From: an uncultured Bacteroides sp.
GTDB lineage: Bacteria > Bacteroidota > Bacteroidia > Bacteroidales > Bacteroidaceae
DNA length: 64,000 bases
Direction: 5' to 3'
Assembly: GCF_963677685.1 (NCBI RefSeq)
Contig: NZ_OY782186.1
Span: 1,240,001-1,304,000, forward strand
A program made the position numbers and the translations under genes. The notes beneath the pieces were generated by a model. The model did not search any database. It was not told the DNA's origin and saw nothing but the letters and a program-made list of their open reading frames with translations. This document shows positions 28,289 to 36,587 of the stretch, piece by piece. The first letter of the stretch is position 1; each line of letters begins with the position of its first letter.

Positions 28289-31200
28289 ATGAAAAAAAAC
28301 AGAATTCGGAAAATCTTTTCGGAAGATAATCCTAAAATTAGAAGTTTAACTTTTTTTGTCATTTTATTTCTCTTTTGTGCTATTGCCAATGCACAAGAAA
28401 AGTCAATATCCATAACCATAAAAAAGGATCACATTGGAGTTGCAGAGGCTTTTTCTCTCATAAAGGCACAGACAAATGTCTATATAATGTATGAAAATCA
28501 AATTATAGATAAGAAACTCAGATTTCCTTTGATCTTAGAACGTGCTACTTTGAAACAAGCTTTAGATGCTATTTGTACAAAAGCAGGATTGAAGTATGAA
28601 ATATTGGACAAACATGTGCTGATCACTAAATCTCTCCCCAAAAATGTGAAAGGAAAGAAAAATCACATCGTTGGTCAAGTACTCAATGAGGCAGGTGAAG
28701 CGTTACCGGGAGCAACTATACGTGTTTTAGGAACGTTGCATGGAACTATTGCCGATTATGATGGAAATTACAGTATTGATGCTGAACTTGGTGATACTCT
28801 TCAATTCTCTTTTATCGGGATGATACCTACAGAGAAATGCGTGAAAGATGAAAGTGACATTAATGTACGCCTTCTATTGGGGTCTAATTTGCTCCAAGAA
28901 GTTGAGATTGTTTCAACGGGATACCAGAGTATTGCTAAAGATCGTGCCACAGGTTCATTTTCTCATATTAGCGCAAAAGAGTTAGAAAAAGTACCTGCGC
29001 CTAATGTGATACAACGCTTGGAAGGACAAATTTCAGGAATGAAGATTTCTCTATACTCAGGAGACAAAACATTTAGTTATAGTAATACACTAAAATCTGC
29101 AAACTCTTCGACTCGTACAGTTGGAAGTAATGAATATGATATGAATATTCGTGGGGTAACAACTTTTAAAGGAGAAAAATTTCCTTTGGTGGTTGTTGAT
29201 GGAGTGATCACTGAATCTGACTTATCAAATATCAACCCTAATGATATTGATAACATCACTGTTTTAAAAGATGCGGCAGCAGCTTCTATTTGGGGAGTTC
29301 GTGCGGCTAATGGAGTTATTGTGATTACAACAAAAAAAGGATCTAAAGACTCTAGACCTAAAGTTTCATTTTCAACGAGTTTAATGGTTGCGGGTAAACC
29401 TGATATAAACTATCTGAAAAGTTTAAGTTCGGCAGAAATGTTGGATTATGAAAAAGACTTGGTTGATAATAATATATTGACTGATGTTCCGGCTAGTGAT
29501 TATTATTCAGCCCAATACCTCTTACCTGAAGGCTCTCAATTGGCATTAAAACTAAAGGCAGGAACTATTACTCAAGATCAATATGATGCTAGAGTAGGTG
29601 AGTTGAGCAAAATAGATAATAGATCACAAATCTCTAAGTACTTGCTCCAGAAAGCCTCTTCCCAGCAATATGATTTGTCAGTAAGTGGAGGAGGAAATAA
29701 TTCTGACTATTTTTATTCTGCATCTTATAGTAAGGAGAATACAAATGTGAAAAGACAGTCAGGAGAAAGGTTAACGTTGACTTTGAACAACAACTGGAAG
29801 CTATTTAATTGGATTGGTCTTTCTACAAGTTTTAAAGGTACTTTCTTCTCTTACAAAAATAATGGAACTGCTCTTAATGAACTATATCCTTCATCAGGAA
29901 GAGTTTTAATGCCTTACGAGAATCTTGCTGATGAAAATGGAAATGGTATTTCATATGATCGCTTAGATCCGACATGGGTATCTACTTTGTCTTCAGCCTT
30001 TAGAGATTGGAGATATAATTATTTGGATGAGTTAGCTCTAAGAGATAACAAACAGACAGATAATAATCTGTCAGGTAGTATTAGGCTTTCAATTCCTTTA
30101 TTCAAAGGATTTACTGCTGTCTCCTTATTGGCAATAGAGAAAACTTTTTCGAAAGAAAGGAGATATGTTAGTCCTGACGGATACGAATTGCGTAATATGG
30201 TGAATTATTATACTTATCCTACGGCTTCAAGTAATAGTTTAGGCATTACCAATGGGGGGATTCTTCGTCTGGTTAATACGGATCAGAATAATCATACTTT
30301 CCGTCAGCAATTTAATTATGATAATGTTATTAACGGAATTCACCGAATTAATGCGTTAGCAGGTATTGAAATGCGCGAAACGAATATCGGGCAGTCTACA
30401 TCTTCTTTATTTGGATATAACAAAGATACAGGAATCACGAACTCAACTATAAACTTTAGTAACAAGCCTACTTATGCATGGGTGGGAGGATATACTGAAA
30501 GTTCTTATACCACATTTATATATGGTGGCTATCCTACTCAAACTGATAAACGCAGACGTTTCCTCTCTTATTATGGTAATGCAGCATACACTTTGTTAAA
30601 TCGTTACTCTTTATCAGGTAGTGTTCGTTACGATGATTATAATAACTTTGGTTTGGATCGCAAATATCGTGCAACTCCTCTATACTCTTTTGGAGCAAAA
30701 TGGAATCTTAGTCGTGAGGATTTTATGAAGCCGGTTCAATGGCTTAATAATTTGGCGTTGAGATTGACTTATGGTATTAATGGTAATTTGTCGCTTGATC
30801 TGCATCCGTTTACTAATATATCCTTGAGTGGTAATTATGTTACAGGACAGCCTAGTGCTTCTATTTCTTCGACTGCAAATCCTGAACTGAGATGGGAGAA
30901 AGTATATACTACTAACGTCGGAGTGGACTTTGCTTTGTTTAATTCTAAAGTAAATGGGACAGTGGAGTATTACAATAAACGCGGTCGTGATTTGTTGTAT
31001 GCCTTTCCTATAGGCTCTGCTTATGTTGGGGGGATTAGCAGTCTACTAACTCGAAATGCTGCTGCAGTAGATGCGCATGGTATAGATGCGAACTTGAATG
31101 TAACTGCTTATCAAGATAAAGATTGGCAGGCAGTTGTAGGTGCTCAGTTCTCTTACAATACCAATAAAGTAAAAGATAATATTTTCTTTAAAGAAAACAT

Positions 31201-31900
31201 GTATGCTAACTACTTCTCTTATTATCCTGACGGAATCGGTCAGTTATCGGGATATCCTACTGATAAATTATTAGTTTACCGTAATGCAGGGTTGGATGAA
31301 GAGGGACTCACACAGGTTTACGATGAGAATGGAGGAATCATAAAGGCTTCTACTACAACAATTACTTCTTTCAAAGTATTTAAAGATGCTGGTAGAAAAA
31401 CTGCTCCTTACTTTGGAAGCATGAATTTGAATCTCCGATATAAGCAATTTAGCTTGTTTGCTCTTGCTACTTATCAATTCGGTAACGTTTTCTTGAGACC
31501 AACGATTGGAAACTATGTCACTTATTCTAATACTCATTTTGACCTCTCTAAAGATATAGCAAATAGATGGAGAGCACCGGGAGATGAAAATAAAACGATT
31601 GTGCCAGGAGCTTCTAATAATTTTTATAGTTTGTATCGCTACGTTTACTCCGATGCTAATGTTTTAAAAGGAGACTATATACGCATGAGGCAAGTATCGC
31701 TTAACTATGATATTGAAAAAGAGTGGCTTAGCAAATTTCATATAGCTTCGGCTCGGATAGCTCTATCGGTTAATAATCTGGGTCTTCTATGGACTGCTAA
31801 TAAACAAGGATATGATCCTGATTATTTGTCTTCTTTTAGTGCTGTTACGAATTTACCGGCTGCTAAGTCTTATACACTCACTTTGAATGTTAACTTCTAA
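28289..31900 (+). CDS. SusC/RagA-type TonB-dependent receptor with STN domain
   Basis: The 1203-residue outer-membrane transporter has a signal peptide (about 1-36), a secretin/TonB N-terminal (STN) domain (about 38-110, ALDAICTKAGLKYEILDKHVLITK), a carboxypeptidase-like domain (about 128-210, VGQVLNEAGEALPGATIRVLG), a plug (about 235-350, with RLEGQISGMKI and SIWGVRAANGVIVITTKKG), and a 22-strand barrel ending in an aromatic residue (LNVNF). It works with SusD as a lidded bin to import oligomers using TonB energy. The STN domain marks a transducing receptor that talks to FecR. The SusD gene starts 12 nt after its stop. The substrate is not readable from sequence. Confidence 0.95.
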   Translation: MKKNRIRKIFSEDNPKIRSLTFFVILFLFCAIANAQEKSISITIKKDHIGVAEAFSLIKAQTNVYIMYENQIIDKKLRFPLILERATLKQALDAICTKAGLKYEILDKHVLITKSLPKNVKGKKNHIVGQVLNEAGEALPGATIRVLGTLHGTIADYDGNYSIDAELGDTLQFSFIGMIPTEKCVKDESDINVRLLLGSNLLQEVEIVSTGYQSIAKDRATGSFSHISAKELEKVPAPNVIQRLEGQISGMKISLYSGDKTFSYSNTLKSANSSTRTVGSNEYDMNIRGVTTFKGEKFPLVVVDGVITESDLSNINPNDIDNITVLKDAAAASIWGVRAANGVIVITTKKGSKDSRPKVSFSTSLMVAGKPDINYLKSLSSAEMLDYEKDLVDNNILTDVPASDYYSAQYLLPEGSQLALKLKAGTITQDQYDARVGELSKIDNRSQISKYLLQKASSQQYDLSVSGGGNNSDYFYSASYSKENTNVKRQSGERLTLTLNNNWKLFNWIGLSTSFKGTFFSYKNNGTALNELYPSSGRVLMPYENLADENGNGISYDRLDPTWVSTLSSAFRDWRYNYLDELALRDNKQTDNNLSGSIRLSIPLFKGFTAVSLLAIEKTFSKERRYVSPDGYELRNMVNYYTYPTASSNSLGITNGGILRLVNTDQNNHTFRQQFNYDNVINGIHRINALAGIEMRETNIGQSTSSLFGYNKDTGITNSTINFSNKPTYAWVGGYTESSYTTFIYGGYPTQTDKRRRFLSYYGNAAYTLLNRYSLSGSVRYDDYNNFGLDRKYRATPLYSFGAKWNLSREDFMKPVQWLNNLALRLTYGINGNLSLDLHPFTNISLSGNYVTGQPSASISSTANPELRWEKVYTTNVGVDFALFNSKVNGTVEYYNKRGRDLLYAFPIGSAYVGGISSLLTRNAAAVDAHGIDANLNVTAYQDKDWQAVVGAQFSYNTNKVKDNIFFKENMYANYFSYYPDGIGQLSGYPTDKLLVYRNAGLDEEGLTQVYDENGGIIKASTTTITSFKVFKDAGRKTAPYFGSMNLNLRYKQFSLFALATYQFGNVFLRPTIGNYVTYSNTHFDLSKDIANRWRAPGDENKTIVPGASNNFYSLYRYVYSDANVLKGDYIRMRQVSLNYDIEKEWLSKFHIASARIALSVNNLGLLWTANKQGYDPDYLSSFSAVTNLPAAKSYTLTLNVNF

Positions 31901-31911
31901 AATGTACTCTA

Positions 31912-33327
31912 ATGAAATATTATAATAATTTAGTCTGGATGTTTCTCTTCCTTCTTTTGTTAGCAGGATGTGATAGTTATGTAGATATTAAGACGCAAGG
32001 TTCCCTTATTCCAAAAGAAACTTCTAATTATCGTTATTTACTTAATAATACGGAGGAATGGGAAACGGGACCTAATATGTGTGATATTGCCTCTGACGAT
32101 GTTTCATTGTTGGATGGTAGTTCTCAAGTCAACCATTTAGAAAGTTCTGAATCTACTGCATGGTGGCTTAATGTATATACCTGGCAACCTGAAATATACC
32201 CTGTTGGAGGATATTATAACGTCGATTTTGGTTGGAAGTTTATGTATAATACAATTACTTATGCAAATGTTGTCATAAATGAGGCCCTTTCGAGCAAAGG
32301 AGGTACACAAGCTGAGAAAGAAGCTTTGGTAGCGGAAGCTTTAGTTCACAGAGCTGATGCTTACCTGATGCTTGTAAATATGTATGCAAAGCCTTATAAC
32401 TCAGAGACTGCAAATTCTGACCTAGGTGTTCCTTTGATGCTTGTCGTTAATACCAGTCAGCCGCTCATCAGAAAGCCTGTACAAGAAATTTATAACCAAA
32501 TTATTCTTGATTTGACACGAGCGTTGCCTGCATTGCCGGATGAACAGGAATATACTACTCTTCCATCTAAGCCTTCAGCTTATGGTGAATTGGCGCGTAC
32601 TTATTTGTGCATGGGAGATTATGAAAAGGCTAATTTGTATGCTGATAGTGCCTTGATATACAGAAATACGCTTAATGATCTCAGCACGATAACAGCTGCA
32701 TCTACAGAGAATTATCCACAAAGAATACATGATCCCGAGATCCTATTATCAAAAGTAGCATACGGTGGTGTTTCTTCTTATTCTCCTACTGCTATGAGGT
32801 TGAGTCAAAGTCTACTTAACCTGTTGGGAACAAAAGATAAAAGATATACTCTGTTTACTGCTACTAGCGCTGATGTTTTATATACCGGTGATGAAGATCC
32901 TGACGGACGTTGTTTCTATAGAGACTACGTGTTGTATGAGGCGCGTAACATTGGTCCTTCGGTTCCGGAGATGATGCTTATTAAGGCTGAATATTACGCT
33001 CGTAACGGAAATCCTGATTTGGCGATGGATTGGGTTAATAAATTGAGAGTGAAACGATTTGCTGAAGCGGATTATGCACCACTTGAAGCAACTGATTCTA
33101 CTGATGCGTTAATTAAAGTAATCAATGAGCGTCATCGGGAGTTTTTCTGCCGCATGTTGCGTTGGTGGGATATGCGTCGCTTAAAAGATGATCCTTTATT
33201 CCAGATGACTCTTACGAGAACTCTGAATGGAACAACATATACTCTTGATCATTCTAGCAATAGATATGTTTTCCCTATAGCAAGTTATCAGGTTTTATTG
33301 AATCCGGAAATGATACAAAATCCTTGA
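31912..33327 (+). CDS. SusD/RagB-type substrate-binding lipoprotein
   Basis: The 471-residue outer-membrane lipoprotein has a lipobox (LLLLAGC, Cys20) and the SusD-fold TPR framework (AEALVHRADAYLMLVNMYAKPY, about 140-165; the C-terminal INERHREFFCRMLRWWDMRRLK, about 404-425). It caps SusC and captures ligand. Its gene is 12 nt after SusC and 29 nt before the thioredoxin-domain gene, so all are in one operon. It is on the short side for SusD proteins (usual range roughly 470-600). Confidence 0.94.
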   Translation: MKYYNNLVWMFLFLLLLAGCDSYVDIKTQGSLIPKETSNYRYLLNNTEEWETGPNMCDIASDDVSLLDGSSQVNHLESSESTAWWLNVYTWQPEIYPVGGYYNVDFGWKFMYNTITYANVVINEALSSKGGTQAEKEALVAEALVHRADAYLMLVNMYAKPYNSETANSDLGVPLMLVVNTSQPLIRKPVQEIYNQIILDLTRALPALPDEQEYTTLPSKPSAYGELARTYLCMGDYEKANLYADSALIYRNTLNDLSTITAASTENYPQRIHDPEILLSKVAYGGVSSYSPTAMRLSQSLLNLLGTKDKRYTLFTATSADVLYTGDEDPDGRCFYRDYVLYEARNIGPSVPEMMLIKAEYYARNGNPDLAMDWVNKLRVKRFAEADYAPLEATDSTDALIKVINERHREFFCRMLRWWDMRRLKDDPLFQMTLTRTLNGTTYTLDHSSNRYVFPIASYQVLLNPEMIQNP

Positions 33328-33355
33328 TAGGTTGAATTATTAATAACTTATATAT

Positions 33356-35338
33356 ATGTTGAAAAAAGTATTTTTTTCATTGATTTATTCAATCTTGTTT
33401 CTGAGTGTGTCAGCTTATGCGCAAGATAATAGGTTGACATTCTCTCCAGAACGTCCTGTAGCAGGAAAATCGGTTAAGATTTCATATGAGCCTTTGCCCC
33501 AAATGATAGGCAAAGACTCTATTAAAGTACTTGTTTATTCATTTAATGATTTTAAATGGGAAACAAGTGAATATAGCTTGACGCAGAAAAATGAAAAGTG
33601 GGAGATGTCTTTCAATATATCTTCTAATGCTTCATTATTGATTTTTAAGTTCTTTGCAGGTACTATTACTGACAATTGCGATAATAAAGCCTTCGCATGC
33701 ATGATTTCGGATGATTCGGGAAGATTTATGCCAGGTGCTCAAGCGGGATGGGGATTGTTTCGTTCTAAAAACTATGGATACGAAATTCCCGACTATCTCG
33801 ACTTAGACAAAGTTGGGATATCAGATTCTATTGTAAACTATTGGTTAGATTTGGATATTCATTCTCGAACAGAGTCAGGTGTGCCGCTCTCTCTTCTTTA
33901 TGTTAGCTCTTCAATAAATGCGAAGATGAACAATATAAGTCAAAGAGCGAATAGAGTTACCGATTATCTTTTGAAAGTAGGATCAGAAGATGCTTTGATT
34001 AAGGCTAATGGCATAGCGATCCTCATGGATAAATCTTCTTTGGCAGATTCTATTTCTAATCTTATCTTAGAAAAATATCCTAATGGAAATTGGGCTTTTT
34101 TGTCCCAATATAGAACCATGAGTAGGGAGAGTGACATCGCTAAAAAACGAACTCAAATACTTGCTTTGGTAACAAATTATTCGGAGAAAGATTTGGATGA
34201 ATCATTTTTGAAGGCCTATAATATTGACTACAATAATCTTTATCAGATTATCTTGTTGATGGATATGGATAAGCAACAGCAATTGAGTGATTTTTATAAA
34301 TATGTGCCGAAAATGTCTTTAGGTACTTCTGTGGACGCTTTTTATAAAATGATACAGATTCCTCATATGAGAAAGGATACAACGGACTTATCGCTGTTGG
34401 CTCCTGCTACATTTTTGGTTGATCATATTGAGAAAGTTAAAGAGGTCAAGTTTCCTACTTATTGGTTTGTTTCTAATGAAGAATGGGCTAAAGAATCTGA
34501 TCGTATTTTAGCATCAAATGTATTCATTACTTATACCGAGATACTTAAGAATACGGGGAATTATATGAAAGCTTTGACTTACGCCCGAAAGGCTCAGTTT
34601 GCTCTTGAGTATAAATCTGCCGCACTGAATGAGATTATGGCTGTGCTTCTAGAGAAAACCGGATCTGTTAAAGAATTGCAGGAATTGCTTGAGAAGAGTG
34701 TTTATGCCAATCAGACATCAGAAATGATGATGGGTATGCTTAAAAATCTTTATTATAAGTCTCATAAATCTTATGATGGCTATGAAGCATATCTCAAAGG
34801 GTTGAAAAACACTAAAAATATGGCTGACTTGCTTGAAACTGTCGAAAAGTATCGGGCTAGCGGGGTTATGAATGCTTGGAAAATGCGTGATGCTTCCGGG
34901 AATTTAGTTACTTCTGAGCAGATGAAGGGCAAAGTGTATGTACTCGATTTTTGGGCCTCTTGGTGTGTGCCTTGTAAAGCGTCATTCCCTGGGATGAAAA
35001 TAGCTGTAGAGCATTATAAGAATGATAAAGATGTTGCTTTCTTCTTTGTTGATACGCAGGAATATATGAAAGATTATAAGGCAAAGGCTGTGTCATATCT
35101 TAAAGAACAAAATTTGCCGTTTGCCTTGTTGTTTGATAATAAGGAGGAAGGAAGGAAAACGAATGATGTCTTGTTTAAGCAGTTGGCTTCTAGTCGCTCT
35201 ATTTCAGGTATACCTTTGAAGGTTATAGTTGATAAGCAGGGAAATGTTCAGTTTATATCCATTGGTTATAAAGGGAGTCCTAGCGAATTGGCTGATGAAT
35301 TAATGGTGATGATAGAACAGGCGAAGAAAGCTCATTGA
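33356..35338 (+). CDS. Exported TlpA-like thioredoxin-domain protein
   Basis: The 660-residue protein has a signal peptide (about 1-22, SAYAQ), a beta-rich then alpha-helical N-terminal region of about 480 residues with no recognised enzyme motif, and a C-terminal thioredoxin fold. The redox site is WASWCVPCK with Cys537 and Cys540 (CVPC). The cis-Pro side is SGIPLKVIVDKQGN (about 620-635). TlpA/AhpC-TSA-type proteins shuttle electrons to periplasmic disulfides. Genes of this shape often follow SusC/SusD pairs in Bacteroidales, and their substrates are unknown. It sits 29 nt after SusD and 17 nt before the hydrolase gene. Confidence 0.88.
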   Translation: MLKKVFFSLIYSILFLSVSAYAQDNRLTFSPERPVAGKSVKISYEPLPQMIGKDSIKVLVYSFNDFKWETSEYSLTQKNEKWEMSFNISSNASLLIFKFFAGTITDNCDNKAFACMISDDSGRFMPGAQAGWGLFRSKNYGYEIPDYLDLDKVGISDSIVNYWLDLDIHSRTESGVPLSLLYVSSSINAKMNNISQRANRVTDYLLKVGSEDALIKANGIAILMDKSSLADSISNLILEKYPNGNWAFLSQYRTMSRESDIAKKRTQILALVTNYSEKDLDESFLKAYNIDYNNLYQIILLMDMDKQQQLSDFYKYVPKMSLGTSVDAFYKMIQIPHMRKDTTDLSLLAPATFLVDHIEKVKEVKFPTYWFVSNEEWAKESDRILASNVFITYTEILKNTGNYMKALTYARKAQFALEYKSAALNEIMAVLLEKTGSVKELQELLEKSVYANQTSEMMMGMLKNLYYKSHKSYDGYEAYLKGLKNTKNMADLLETVEKYRASGVMNAWKMRDASGNLVTSEQMKGKVYVLDFWASWCVPCKASFPGMKIAVEHYKNDKDVAFFFVDTQEYMKDYKAKAVSYLKEQNLPFALLFDNKEEGRKTNDVLFKQLASSRSISGIPLKVIVDKQGNVQFISIGYKGSPSELADELMVMIEQAKKAH

Positions 35339-35354
35339 TTTTGTTGAGTAAAAG

Positions 35355-36482
35355 ATGAAAGATAAACTCTTTTTTTTAATTGCATTTTTTATACTACTGT
35401 GTAGTCACGGTGCTTCTCTTTATGCAGCTCAGACTGCTGCGGAGGGGGGATTGGTCTCTTCAAACGATTCAATTCCTTACAAAGAGGAAAGGGTTATTTA
35501 TTATAATTCAGATTCAACGTTGCATTTTGGTGCAACGTTGACTTTACCTTTGGGTAAAACAAAAGCGCCGGTGGTGATCCTTGTTTCCGGTACAGGGCCT
35601 CAGAATAGAGATGGTGAAATGGCGGGACATAAAATATTTGCTACTATCGCTGATTATCTTACTCGTCGCGGCATTGCCGTACTTCGTTCTGATGATCGCG
35701 GGGTAGGGGAAACGAATGGTACTTATAATACTGCCACTACTGCCGACTTTGCCACTGATGTTCTTACTGCTATTACATATTTAAAAAGCCGACACGATAT
35801 TGATACTCATAAAATAGGATTGATTGGTCATAGTGAAGGCGGAGCAGTAATTTCTATTGCAGCATCAAAATCTAAGGATGTTACTTTTATGATTAGTTTG
35901 GCCGGTTTGGCTACAGAAGGACTCACTTCTTTAATTCGCCAGAATGAGGATCTTATAGCTGCAGCTAAAATGCCTGACTATGATAAGAAACGCTATAATG
36001 AGATTAACACGTTGATGTTTAATGTGGCGTACAAATATGCTGAATCAGATAGTCTGGAAGAAAAATTAAATGAAACGTATGCTACTTGGAAAATAAAAGA
36101 TACTCAGTTTTTTGATAGTTTAAATGTTGGAGGATATGATCATTTTCGTTTCCCTCTTTACTCGTATGTAAAAACTGCTACTGGACCTTGGTATCGTTTC
36201 TTTATTCGTTATAACCCCAAAGAATATTTGAGTAAAGTCCATATCCCTGTTTTGGCTTTGAATGGTGATAGGGATATAATGGTGGCGTGCGAGCAGAATC
36301 TGGGGAATTTTAAAAAGTATCTTTCTGCTAATAAGGATGTAACAACTATTGTCCTGCCTGGGTTAAATCATCTCTTTCTGCCGTGTGAAACGGGTACTCA
36401 GGATGAGTATGCTAAGATTAAGGCGCCTTTTTCTGAAAAAGCATTGCAGATTATGTATGCTTGGATTCAGAAGCATATTTGA
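35355..36482 (+). CDS. Secreted alpha/beta hydrolase (serine-aminopeptidase-like)
   Basis: The 375-residue protein has a signal peptide (about 1-24), then an alpha/beta hydrolase fold: the oxyanion-side VSGTGPQNRDGE (about 77-88), the nucleophile elbow IGHSEGG (Ser about 160), a helical lid (about 190-260), and a late Asp (NGDRDIMV) and His (GLNHLF) completing a triad. It may cleave an ester or peptide bond of the ligand imported by SusCD, or of a related precursor. It ends the operon, with a strong terminator after it. It resembles the hydrolase at 45644-46954 in the active-site region, although the two are not close copies. Confidence 0.85.
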   Translation: MKDKLFFLIAFFILLCSHGASLYAAQTAAEGGLVSSNDSIPYKEERVIYYNSDSTLHFGATLTLPLGKTKAPVVILVSGTGPQNRDGEMAGHKIFATIADYLTRRGIAVLRSDDRGVGETNGTYNTATTADFATDVLTAITYLKSRHDIDTHKIGLIGHSEGGAVISIAASKSKDVTFMISLAGLATEGLTSLIRQNEDLIAAAKMPDYDKKRYNEINTLMFNVAYKYAESDSLEEKLNETYATWKIKDTQFFDSLNVGGYDHFRFPLYSYVKTATGPWYRFFIRYNPKEYLSKVHIPVLALNGDRDIMVACEQNLGNFKKYLSANKDVTTIVLPGLNHLFLPCETGTQDEYAKIKAPFSEKALQIMYAWIQKHI

Positions 36483-36512
36483 GTTGCTTGTTTTTTCAAT
36501 ATAAAATAGTTT

Positions 36513-36544
36513 AAAGGTCCGGACTTTCACAAGCCCGGACCTTT
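36513..36544. terminator. Bidirectional terminator
   Basis: AAAGGTCCGGACTT at 36513-36526 pairs with AAGCCCGGACCTTT at 36531-36544 over 14 bp with a 4-nt loop and one G:U pair. It lies between convergent genes and can serve the SusCD operon on the plus strand and the GH9-CE4 gene on the minus strand. Confidence 0.85.
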
Positions 36545-36587
36545 CTATATACTATATTTCTTGGGGGGAAAATATAGTTCATTAATA

